64,000 nt of DNA from Bryobacter sp. CoA8 C33 (GTDB lineage Bacteria > Acidobacteriota > Terriglobia > Bryobacterales > Bryobacteraceae), in contig JAINDK010000028.1 of NCBI GenBank assembly GCA_019931185.1, forward strand, positions 1-64,000, read 5' to 3'. Below are positions 16,928 to 24,854 of the stretch, one piece after another. Position 1 is the first letter of the stretch. Each line of letters opens with the position of its first letter. The position numbers were made by a program, and so were the translations under genes. Below the pieces are notes generated by a model. The model saw only the letters and a program-made list of their open reading frames with translations, was not told the DNA's origin and searched no databases.

Positions 16928-18317
16928 GTCGGCTCAGCTCGGCTGTGGGCATGTTTCATTTGTGCAGGACCGGGCCCGGATCCAGCAGGCGCTGGGCCGC
17001 CCGGTGGCGGTGGGCAATCGCACGGTTGGCAACAGCATGTGCATTCATCCGATGGAGGGTTGTGACGGCGATTTAGCCGGCACGCCGGGAGAGCTTACCT
17101 GGCGGCGCTATGTGCGCTTTGCCGAGGGGGGCGCCAAGCTGGTCTGGTTTGAAGCGACGGCGGTGCGGGAGGATGGCCGGGCGAATGCGCGGCAACTCTG
17201 GCTGCATCGCGCCAACGTAGGCGAGTATGCCCGGCTGCTGGCCGAGATCCGGTTGCGGCACAAGGCGAAGCACGGGACAGCGGATGATCTGCTGGTGCCG
17301 GTGCAGCTGACGCACTCGGGGCGCTACTCGGTGCCGCGGAAGACGATTGCTTATCACAACCCGCTGATTGATCAGAAGTCGAATACGCCGGCCGACTACC
17401 CGCTGATTACGGATGATGAGCTGGAGCAGCTGGAGGATGACTATGTGGCCACGGCGGGGTTGGCGCGCGAGGCGGGCTTTGATTCACTCGATCTGAAGGT
17501 GACGCACGGCTATCTGCTGAGCGAGCTGATGGGGGCCAAGCTGCGGGAGGGCCGCTATGGGGGCCCGATTGAGAACCGGACGCGGTTTGCCGTGAATGTG
17601 CTGGGCAAGATTCGCGCGAAGTTTGGGAATGCGTTTGTGCTCACGATGCGGCTAGGCTGTTTTGACAGCGTGCCGTATGTGAAGGACGCGGCGCGGGACA
17701 ATATCGGCGTGCCGCTGCCGTATGAGCTGCCCTATCCGCATGGGTTTGGGGTGAGCGCCGAGGACCCGCTGCGCGAGGATTTGAACGACGTCAAGGCGGC
17801 GATTGCGATCTACCAGCAGGCGGGCATTGAGTTGTTGAACGTCTCGCTCGGCTGTCCTTACTACAATCCGCACGTTGGCCGGCCGTTTGAGAAGCCCGAT
17901 GAGGGCAACTATGAGATGCCGGAGCATCCGCTCAATGGGGTGGACCGGCACTTCCGGATTGCGGGTGAGCTGCAGCGGAGTTTTCCTGGGCTGCCGATGG
18001 TGGGTACGGGCTACAGCTGGCTGCAGATCTATGCGCCGCACGCGGCGGCGGCGAATGTGGAGGCGGGGCGGATCCGTTTCTTTGGCTATGGGCGCGGGGC
18101 GCTGGCGTATCCGCACTTTGCCCAGGACATTCTTGAAAAGGGTGAGCTGGACGCCAAGCAGGTTTGCCGGACAGTGACGTTCTGCACGTGGCTGATGCGG
18201 CAGAAGCACAATGAACTGGGTCAGTTTCCGAGCGGCTGTCCGCCGTATGACAAGGAGACCTACGGGCCGATCATCAAGCAGGCGCGGGAGTTGTTGCGGA
18301 TCCAGAACGCGAAATAG
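16884..18317 (+). CDS. Old Yellow Enzyme-family NADH:flavin oxidoreductase
   Basis: A TIM-barrel FMN enzyme of 477 residues. Family features are N-S-M-C-I-H-P-M-E-G near the start, Q-L-T-H-S-G-R-Y, the active-site strand K-V-T-H-G-Y-L-L with R-Y-G-G-P-I-E-N-R-T-R-F after it, and G-Y-G-R near the FMN phosphate. The standard H-G-A-H-G pair is reduced to one His, so substrate binding may differ from classic ene-reductases. There is no C-terminal iron-sulfur and FAD domain as in 2,4-dienoyl-CoA reductase. The ATG at 16884 sits inside the transporter frame. Confidence 0.85.
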   Translation: MRYFQYKTLNELEAESAQLGCGHVSFVQDRARIQQALGRPVAVGNRTVGNSMCIHPMEGCDGDLAGTPGELTWRRYVRFAEGGAKLVWFEATAVREDGRANARQLWLHRANVGEYARLLAEIRLRHKAKHGTADDLLVPVQLTHSGRYSVPRKTIAYHNPLIDQKSNTPADYPLITDDELEQLEDDYVATAGLAREAGFDSLDLKVTHGYLLSELMGAKLREGRYGGPIENRTRFAVNVLGKIRAKFGNAFVLTMRLGCFDSVPYVKDAARDNIGVPLPYELPYPHGFGVSAEDPLREDLNDVKAAIAIYQQAGIELLNVSLGCPYYNPHVGRPFEKPDEGNYEMPEHPLNGVDRHFRIAGELQRSFPGLPMVGTGYSWLQIYAPHAAAANVEAGRIRFFGYGRGALAYPHFAQDILEKGELDAKQVCRTVTFCTWLMRQKHNELGQFPSGCPPYDKETYGPIIKQARELLRIQNAK

Positions 18318-18444
18318 GGCGGGAAGGGAAACTGAATCGTTGATGAAACCTGATCGGGGAAGATTACATCTTTTTAATTAGGACGGGTTCGTCCGGAACC
18401 ACCGTGAGGGCCCGGCTTGATTCCAAACAGGAGAACAACGAAAA

Positions 18445-18780
18445 ATGAATTGGAAAAGGGTTTTAAGTTTGGCTGCTGTAGGTGCGTTGACACTGGGGGC
18501 GGCCGAGCGGCGTAGTTTAACGATTGCGACACCGAGCCTGCTAAATGGTATGGAACTGAAACCGGGAGAATACCGGCTGGAGTTGGCAGGCGAGAGAATG
18601 GTTTTGCAACAAGGCAAGCAGCGGGTGGAAGCACCTGTGAAGCTGGAAGCGGCGGAGCAGCGTTTTCCGTCGACAACGATCCTCTATCAGAATGCGCAAG
18701 GGAAACCCCAAATCAAGGAAATCCGGCTGGGTGGCACCAAGCACCGGCTGATTTTTGAGGAAAGCCAGGGCGGTCTTTAG
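18445..18780 (+). CDS. Small secreted protein of an acidobacterial type
   Basis: 111 residues with a signal peptide (M-N-W-K-R-V-L-S-L-A-A-V-G-A-L-T-L) and a likely cut at G-A-A-E. The rest is beta-rich with a G-x-x-L-K-P-G-E-Y-R-L-E motif that recurs in short exported proteins of acidobacteria. The ribosome binding site AGGAGA lies seven bases before the start. The 127 bases upstream contain a GGTTC-GTCC-GGAACC hairpin. No enzyme motif. Probably periplasmic or outer-membrane associated. Confidence 0.7.
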   Translation: MNWKRVLSLAAVGALTLGAAERRSLTIATPSLLNGMELKPGEYRLELAGERMVLQQGKQRVEAPVKLEAAEQRFPSTTILYQNAQGKPQIKEIRLGGTKHRLIFEESQGGL

Positions 18781-18837
18781 GGACGGCTCGAGTGCAGGCA
18801 GGCGGGGCTGCCGGTTGGCTCTGATACGCTGAAAGCG

Positions 18838-20016
18838 ATGTGGCGAGCGGTGGCCCTGGCGGCCCTAATGGTGATTTGGGCGGCAGGGCTGCGGGCCGAT
18901 ACGTGGCTGGTGGCGCCGCTGGCGAACCAGACGGGGAAGCCGACGCTTGACTGGATTGGGGAATCGGTGGCGGAATCGATCTCGGAGGCGCTGCGGCGGC
19001 AGGGGATGTTGGTGGTCGACCGGGATGAGCGCAAGGAGGGGGAAAGCCGGTTGGCGTTGCGGGGGAATGCGCCGCTGACGAAAGCGAGCCAGATCAAGCT
19101 GGCGGAGATGCTCGATGCGAATCATCTGATCGCGGGCAGCTATGCGCTGGTGGAGAACGGGACGGGGATGGGAACGTTGCGGATCGAGGTGGAGACGATC
19201 AATGTGCGGGATTTTCGGCGGGGTGGCAAGTTTGAGGAGAAGGGGCCGCTCGAGGATCTGGCGGGGCTGCAGTCGCATCTGGCCTGGCAGGTATTGCGGC
19301 AGACGATGCCGAAGACGGCGCCAGGGGAAGAAGAGTTCCGGCGGGGGAATCTGAACATCCGGGTGGATGCGGTGGAGAGCTATGTACGGGGCCTGCTTGC
19401 GGGGAACGCGGAGGCGCAGGAGCGTTTTTTTCAGCAGGCTTTGAAGCTGGACGGGCGCTATAGCCAGGCGTCGTTTCAATATGGCCGGCTGCTGCTCGAG
19501 CGGGGGAATCTGCCGAGCGCGGCGCTGCAACTGGAGCGGGTGGCGAGTTGGGATCCGCATTACCGGGAAGCGGGCTTTTTGTTGGGGCTGGCGCGGTTCC
19601 GGCTGAAGGAGTTCAAGGCGGCGGTGGCGGCATTTGAGCGGGTGAGCCGGGAAGTTCCGCTGAGCGAGGTTTGGAGCAATCTGGGGCTGGCGCAGTGGCG
19701 GCTGGGGATGCCGGAGGCGGCCGAGAGCCTGCGCAAGGCGCTCGAAGGGGACCCGAACGATGAGGTGTATCACTTTAACCTGGGGTTGGTTTTGCTCTCG
19801 CGGGGCGCCTTTGCCGAGGCGGCCGAGCAGTTTCGGGCAACGCTTGAGCGGATGCCGGGAGAGGCGGAGGCGACCAAGCTGTTGGGGCGCTGTTTGCGGC
19901 CGCAGGCGGGAGCGCCGACGCGGGAGGAACTGGCGGGGAGCGAGAGGTTGAAGGTGGACTTTGCGGAAGCGGCTTACTGGCAGTTGAAGGCGCTGATCAA
20001 CCCGGCAAAAAAATAG
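18838..20016 (+). CDS. CsgG/FlgO-like plus TPR periplasmic protein
   Basis: A signal peptide (about 20 residues) is followed by a domain reading W-L-V-A-P-L-A-N-Q-T-G and W-I-G-E-S-V-A-E-S-I-S-E-A-L. This is the start of the TolB-N/CsgG/FlgO-type fold, also seen in adenylate-cyclase-TPR proteins. From residue 175 on come five or so TPR units (for example A-S-F-Q-Y-G-R-L-L-L-E-R-G, A-G-F-L-L-G-L-A-R-F, Y-H-F-N-L-G-L-V-L-L). It probably scaffolds an envelope complex. 392 residues. Followed directly by a bidirectional hairpin. Confidence 0.7.
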   Translation: MWRAVALAALMVIWAAGLRADTWLVAPLANQTGKPTLDWIGESVAESISEALRRQGMLVVDRDERKEGESRLALRGNAPLTKASQIKLAEMLDANHLIAGSYALVENGTGMGTLRIEVETINVRDFRRGGKFEEKGPLEDLAGLQSHLAWQVLRQTMPKTAPGEEEFRRGNLNIRVDAVESYVRGLLAGNAEAQERFFQQALKLDGRYSQASFQYGRLLLERGNLPSAALQLERVASWDPHYREAGFLLGLARFRLKEFKAAVAAFERVSREVPLSEVWSNLGLAQWRLGMPEAAESLRKALEGDPNDEVYHFNLGLVLLSRGAFAEAAEQFRATLERMPGEAEATKLLGRCLRPQAGAPTREELAGSERLKVDFAEAAYWQLKALINPAKK

Positions 20017-20038
20017 GCCAGCCCACGGGGGGCTGGCC
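20008..20038 (-). terminator. Intrinsic terminator shared by convergent genes, best for ahcY
   Basis: GGCCAGCCC (20016-20024) and GGGCTGGCC (20030-20038) form a perfect nine-pair stem with a five-base loop. Read on the minus strand it is followed at once by TATTTTTTT, a classic rho-independent end for ahcY. Read on the plus strand there is no T-run, so it would stop the TPR gene less well. Confidence 0.85.
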
Positions 20039-20063
20039 GAATCGCTTTGCTGAGAGTTGTGAC

Positions 20064-21491
20064 TTAGTAGCGGTAGTGCTCGGGTTTATAGGGCCCGTCG
20101 ACGGCGACACCGATGTAGTCAGCCTGTTGCTTGGTGAGCTTGGTGAGTTTGACACCGATCTTTTCGAGGTGGAGGCGGGCTACTTCTTCATCGAGGTACT
20201 TCGGAAGGATGTAGACGCCGACCTTGTACTCGTCCTTCTTCTTCCAGAGGTCGATCTGGGCGAGGGTCTGGTTGGAAAAGCTGTTGGACATGACGAAGCT
20301 GGGGTGGCCGGTGGCGCAGCCGAGATTGACGAGGCGGCCTTCGGCGAGCAGGAAGATGCTGTTGCCGGTGGGGAAGGTGTACTTGTCGACCTGGGGCTTG
20401 ATGTTGAGGCGGGAGACGCCGGGCTCGACGTTGAGCTTGTCGACCTGGATCTCGTTGTCGAAGTGGCCGATGTTGCAGACGATGGCCTGATCCTTCATGT
20501 GCTTCATGTGGTCGAGCGTGATGACGTCGACGTTGCCGGTGGTGGTGACGTAGATGTCGGCGATACCGAGGGTTTCTTCGATGGTGGTGACCTCGAAGCC
20601 TTCCATGGCGGCCTGGAGAGCGTTGATGGGGTCGATCTCGGTGACGATCACGCGGGAGCCCATGCCCCGGAGGGAGTGGGCCGAGCCCTTGCCGACATCG
20701 CCATAGCCGCAGACGACGGCGACCTTACCGGCGAGCATGACGTCGGTGGCGCGCTTGATGCCGTCGGCCAGGGATTCGCGGCAGCCGTAGAGGTTGTCGA
20801 ACTTGGATTTGGTGACCGAGTCGTTGACATTGATGGCCGGGACGAGGAGCTTGCCGTCCTGCAGCATCTTGTAGAGGCGATGAACCCCGGTGGTGGTCTC
20901 TTCGCTGACGCCCTTCCATTCGGCGACAATGGGGTGCCAGAAGTTCTGGTTTTCGGCGTAGACCTTCTTGAGCAGGTCTTTGATGACCTTTTCTTCGTGG
21001 GAGCCGGAAGGGGTATTGACCCAGTCGGAACCATTTTCGAGTTCAAAGCCCTTATGGATGAGCAGCGTGACGTCGCCGCCGTCGTCGACGACAAGCTGGG
21101 GACCCTTGCCCTGGCCGTGGTCGATGGCGCGGAGGGTGCAATCCCAATATTCTTCGAGGGTTTCGCCCTTCCAGGCGAAGACCGGAACGCCGGCGGCGGC
21201 AATCGCGGCGGCGGCATGATCCTGGGTGGAGAAGATGTTGCAGCTGGCCCAGCGGACATCGGCGCCGAGATCGATGAGGGTCTCGATGAGCACGGCGGTC
21301 TGGATGGTCATGTGCAGCGAACCGGTGATGCGTACCCCGGCGAGCGGCTTTTCTTTCGCGTATTTGGCCCGAATTGCCATCAGGCCGGGCATTTCATGCT
21401 CGGCGACGGAGATCTCTTTGCGTCCCCACTCGGCGAGGCCGAGGTCGGCGACCTTGTATTCGGTCGCAATCTTGGTTGCGGTTGCAGACAT
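20064..21491 (-). CDS. ahcY: S-adenosylhomocysteine hydrolase
   Basis: NAD-dependent enzyme splitting S-adenosylhomocysteine to adenosine and homocysteine, which removes the inhibitor formed by every SAM-dependent methylation. At 475 residues from the ATG at 21491 (M-S-A-T-A-T-K; an upstream in-frame start at 21509 adds six residues) it has [16 protein letters not shown] for substrate, [12 protein letters not shown] for NAD and the terminal K-P-E-H-Y-R-Y. Divergent from an ArsR-methyltransferase regulator, and ended by a strong hairpin. Confidence 0.97.
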   Translation of the reverse strand: MSATATKIATEYKVADLGLAEWGRKEISVAEHEMPGLMAIRAKYAKEKPLAGVRITGSLHMTIQTAVLIETLIDLGADVRWASCNIFSTQDHAAAAIAAAGVPVFAWKGETLEEYWDCTLRAIDHGQGKGPQLVVDDGGDVTLLIHKGFELENGSDWVNTPSGSHEEKVIKDLLKKVYAENQNFWHPIVAEWKGVSEETTTGVHRLYKMLQDGKLLVPAINVNDSVTKSKFDNLYGCRESLADGIKRATDVMLAGKVAVVCGYGDVGKGSAHSLRGMGSRVIVTEIDPINALQAAMEGFEVTTIEETLGIADIYVTTTGNVDVITLDHMKHMKDQAIVCNIGHFDNEIQVDKLNVEPGVSRLNIKPQVDKYTFPTGNSIFLLAEGRLVNLGCATGHPSFVMSNSFSNQTLAQIDLWKKKDEYKVGVYILPKYLDEEVARLHLEKIGVKLTKLTKQQADYIGVAVDGPYKPEHYRY

Positions 21492-21555
21492 GAGACCAGC
21501 ATAGCACAAATTTTGAACTCATCATGATTTATTGATACACTCGGGTTTCCACACT
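21492..21555. promoter_or_regulatory. Divergent ahcY/regulator control region
   Basis: Only 64 bases separate the two starts. They contain the palindrome ATCATGAT at 21521-21528 with a further ATCA-like half nearby (TTGATA at 21532-21537). A regulator bound there could shut both promoters. The gap is too short for a SAH riboswitch. Confidence 0.45.
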
Positions 21556-22470
21556 ATGCCTACCCTGCTAAAGAGCCTAAAGTTGCTGGGCGACGAATCG
21601 CGACTGCGGATTTTGCGGCTGCTGATGCAGGAGGAGTTGAGCGTGGCGGAGTTGCAGGAGATTCTGGGCATGGGCCAGAGCCGGATCTCGATGACGCTGG
21701 CGCAATTGAAGCAGGCGCAACTGGTGGATCTGCGCAAGAGCGGGCAAAAGCATCTGTACCGGTATATCGGGGACCGGACGGTGACGGAGCTGATTGAGGC
21801 GACGGCGGCGGAGATTCCCGAGGCGGGGGAGGACGATAGCGGCCTGCGGTTGGCGATGAAGAAGCGCAAGGACCGGGTGCGGGCGTATTTTGATGAGTTG
21901 GCGGGGCGATTCGGCCGGCATTATGTGCCGGGGCGGAGTTGGCAATCGCTGGCGGAGATGTTTTTGAAGCTGTTGCCGCCGATGACGATCGTGGATATCG
22001 GGGCGGGGGAGGGGACGCTGTCGCTGATGCTGGCGCAGCGGGCGGTGAAGGTGATCGCGGTGGATAACAGCGAACAGATGGTGGCCTATGGGCGGGAGAC
22101 GGTGGCCAAGGCGGGAGTGAAGAATCTGGAGTACCGGCAGGGGGATTTGGAGGAGCTGCCGCTCGAGGCGGGGAGTGTGGATCTGGCACTGTTCAGCCAG
22201 AGCCTGCACCATGCGCTGCACCCGGAGCGGGCGCTGCGGGAGGCGCATCGCGTGCTGCGGCCGGGGGGCAAGCTGATGATTCTCGATCTGAACCGGCACG
22301 GTTTTGAGGAGGCGCGGGAGATGTATGCCGATTTGTGGCTCGGGTTTTCGCAGGTGGAGTTGGGGGAGATGCTGAAGAAGGCGCGGTTTAAGAGTGTGGA
22401 GATGGCCGTGGTGCACCGGGAGGCAGAGGCGCCGTACTTCGAAACGATTCTGGTGACGGCGGAGAAGTAA
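21556..22470 (+). CDS. ArsR-type regulator fused to a SAM-dependent methyltransferase domain (SahR-like)
   Basis: 304 residues from the ATG at 21556 (a TTG at 21532 is possible). Residues 1-90 form an ArsR winged helix (L-G-D-E-S-R-L-R-I-L-R-L-L, then M-G-Q-S-R-I-S-M-T-L-A-Q-L as recognition helix). Residues 100-304 are a class I methyltransferase fold with V-D-I-G-A-G-E-G-T as SAM motif I and S-Q-S-L-H-H-A as the later motif. Proteobacterial SahR has this same build, senses SAH and represses ahcY and methionine-cycle genes. Head-to-head placement with ahcY argues for the same role here. Confidence 0.85.
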   Translation: MPTLLKSLKLLGDESRLRILRLLMQEELSVAELQEILGMGQSRISMTLAQLKQAQLVDLRKSGQKHLYRYIGDRTVTELIEATAAEIPEAGEDDSGLRLAMKKRKDRVRAYFDELAGRFGRHYVPGRSWQSLAEMFLKLLPPMTIVDIGAGEGTLSLMLAQRAVKVIAVDNSEQMVAYGRETVAKAGVKNLEYRQGDLEELPLEAGSVDLALFSQSLHHALHPERALREAHRVLRPGGKLMILDLNRHGFEEAREMYADLWLGFSQVELGEMLKKARFKSVEMAVVHREAEAPYFETILVTAEK

Positions 22471-22550
22471 GGACGATCCGCTGACGGGCGAATTCAGGCC
22501 GTTCACGGGAAAATCATAAAAGATCGGTTATAGCTTGCTAGATTCTCTTT

Positions 22551-24854
22551 ATGGGTTTATCGGGCCGCTTCTTTGCATTATATTTATTGATAATTGGTTC
22601 GCTTTATTCGCAGAGTCTAGTGGAAACGGTGGTGAGCGGGACGGTGATCGACACGCAGGAGCGGCCGGTGCCGCATGCGATTGTGAAGGTGACTGATGGG
22701 CTGGGGCGGGTGCGGTATACGGTGGGGACGCGGGAAAACGGGGCTTACATGGTGCGGGTGGTGGGGGCGGGGCCGTATGCATTTGTGGCGGAAGTAGCGG
22801 GGTTTGACCCGGTGACGACGGATTTGCTGGAGATGAAGGGTGGAACCCTGGTGGTGGATCTGAAACTGGGGGCGCTGGCGCGAGCCGAGGCGGTGTTGAC
22901 GGTGAATGAGCGGGTGGTGGAGCCGGCGGTGGACCAGCGGGACGCGGCGATATTCAACAAAACCTTGTTTACACGGGATGACCAGATTTTTCAGACCTTG
23001 GGGGCGGGGCTGAATTTTGGCCAACATGCGGGCGGGGGCAAGTCACTTGAGGTGCGGCGGTTCGGCTTCAACCTGGATCATGGGGGCACGGGTGGGGGGA
23101 TTCGGATGAATCTGGATGAGATGTTGGTGAACCAGGTGAGCGGCGGGCATGCGCATGGGTATCTCGGGGCGTTGAAGGGGTTGAGCCCGGAATTGGTGGA
23201 GGCGGTGAATCTGATCAACGGGCCGTTCAACTCGCAATATGGAGAATTCAGCGGGTTGGGTGTGGTGAACATCAAGACGCGGGAGGAGATGCCGCAGAAG
23301 GTAACGGGGCGGGTGCAGTTTGGGCAATTCAATACGAGGCGGGCGTTTGCGGCCTACAGCCCGGACTGGGGCAACACGCGGGGGTTAATTGCAAATGAAT
23401 ACAGTTACTCGGACGGTCCGTATGAACAGCCGTTGTTGTACACACGCGACAACTTTACGGCGGCGCTTTTCCGCACGCTGCGGCCGGGGGAGAACGTCGG
23501 GTTCCGGTTACTGGGGGCGTTTAACGATTTCCATAGCGCGGGACAGTTGCCGCTCGACCAGATCGAGTCGGGGAAGCTGCCGATATTCGGGTATGTGGAT
23601 CCGACGGATGGGGGTTTGTCGAAGTCGGCGACGGTGACGGGGTATTACACGAAGGAGCGGGCGAATGGGGAGCGGTTTCAGGCCAACGGGATGGTAAACC
23701 GGGTGCTATTCGATCTGTATTCGAATTTCACGTTCTTTTTGAACAATCCGGAAGAGGGGGACGGGTTTGGGCAGCATGATTCGCGGCTGCAGCAGCAATT
23801 GAATGTGAGCTACAACAAGCCGCACCAGTTGGGCGGGGCGCTGGGCAATCTGACCGGGGGGGTGAATTATTTAGGGAACCAATTGAATCTGAAGTTATAC
23901 GACCGGATCGGGAGGGTGCCAACGGATCTGGTGACGGCGGCGAATGTGCGGATCGACAATCCGGGCTATTTTGTGCAGGAGAATCTGGTGCTGGCGAAGG
24001 GAAAGATCCAGTTGGGCGGGGGATTGCGCTATGACGATTTTCGAATCAGCGCGCGGAACCGCATGGAAGCGGGGGACCGGCCGCGGGCGGGCGGGGGGTT
24101 GTGGCAGCCGAAGGCGAGTTTTGCGTTCACGCCGTGGTTGGGAAAGCCGCTGACGCTGCACGCCAACCATGGGCGGGCGGTGACGAGCACGAATGCACGC
24201 GCGTTTCTCGCCGACCGGAACAGCCCGATTGTGGCGAGCACGGATTTTTACTCCTTCGGCACGTCGCACAACAAGGGGCGCTATTCGCTGGCGACGAATT
24301 TGTTCTGGATTGACCGCTCGAACGAGATGCTCTATGTGGCCGACGACGGGTCGAATGAACTGGTGGGGCCGAGCCGGAGCTATGGCTATGAGGTGAAGAC
24401 ATCGTCGCAGGTGACGCGGTATCTCTCGTTGAACGCGAGTTTGACGAAGGTGTTGAACTCGTTTTACCGGGGGACGACACCGCGGGAGTATGTGGACCGG
24501 GCGCCGCATTTTGTCGGCTATGTGGGGCTGACGCTGACGGAGTGGCATGGGTGGTCGGGGTCGGTGCGGTTTCGGGGGATCAACCGGTTTCGGGTGAATG
24601 GGGAGGGGGAAAATCCGCAACGGGCGCCGGGGCACAGCGTGACGGACGTGAGCCTGTCGCGGCGGCTGACGCGTTGGATGGACTTTAATCTGACGGTGGA
24701 CAATGTGTTTGACCGGACGTATTACGAGACGGTGGATTTGTATACGTCGCGGTTGCGGGGACAGATGCCGATGGAGCGGTTTCACGTGACGCCGGGCTAT
24801 CCGGTGACGGTGGTGGGTGGGGTGACGATCCGGTTGATGCCGAAAAACCGCTAG
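22551..24854 (+). CDS. TonB-dependent outer-membrane receptor
   Basis: 767 residues. A signal peptide ends near Y-S-Q-S, then comes a carboxypeptidase-regulatory beta-sandwich (S-G-T-V-I-D-T-Q-E-R-P-V-P-H-A) at 25-105, a plug (about 120-245, with L-I-N-G-P-F-N-S-Q-Y-G-E-F-S-G) and a barrel. The C-terminal region keeps the F-N-L-T-V-D-N-V-F-D-R-T-Y-Y signature of siderophore and vitamin receptors, so this is closer to classic transporters than the Oar-like ones in the window. Ligand unknown. No clear ribosome binding site. Its stop codon touches that of the convergent receptor gene. Confidence 0.85.
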   Translation: MGLSGRFFALYLLIIGSLYSQSLVETVVSGTVIDTQERPVPHAIVKVTDGLGRVRYTVGTRENGAYMVRVVGAGPYAFVAEVAGFDPVTTDLLEMKGGTLVVDLKLGALARAEAVLTVNERVVEPAVDQRDAAIFNKTLFTRDDQIFQTLGAGLNFGQHAGGGKSLEVRRFGFNLDHGGTGGGIRMNLDEMLVNQVSGGHAHGYLGALKGLSPELVEAVNLINGPFNSQYGEFSGLGVVNIKTREEMPQKVTGRVQFGQFNTRRAFAAYSPDWGNTRGLIANEYSYSDGPYEQPLLYTRDNFTAALFRTLRPGENVGFRLLGAFNDFHSAGQLPLDQIESGKLPIFGYVDPTDGGLSKSATVTGYYTKERANGERFQANGMVNRVLFDLYSNFTFFLNNPEEGDGFGQHDSRLQQQLNVSYNKPHQLGGALGNLTGGVNYLGNQLNLKLYDRIGRVPTDLVTAANVRIDNPGYFVQENLVLAKGKIQLGGGLRYDDFRISARNRMEAGDRPRAGGGLWQPKASFAFTPWLGKPLTLHANHGRAVTSTNARAFLADRNSPIVASTDFYSFGTSHNKGRYSLATNLFWIDRSNEMLYVADDGSNELVGPSRSYGYEVKTSSQVTRYLSLNASLTKVLNSFYRGTTPREYVDRAPHFVGYVGLTLTEWHGWSGSVRFRGINRFRVNGEGENPQRAPGHSVTDVSLSRRLTRWMDFNLTVDNVFDRTYYETVDLYTSRLRGQMPMERFHVTPGYPVTVVGGVTIRLMPKNR

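Noticed and set aside
20076-21527. Plus-strand open frame covering ahcY
   Set aside because: It is the complement of a clear ahcY gene and its product is an Asp/Gly/Val-rich artefact.
21492-21555. SAH riboswitch before ahcY
   Set aside because: The gap of 64 bases is shared with a divergent gene and is too short to hold the pseudoknot; I see no conserved core.
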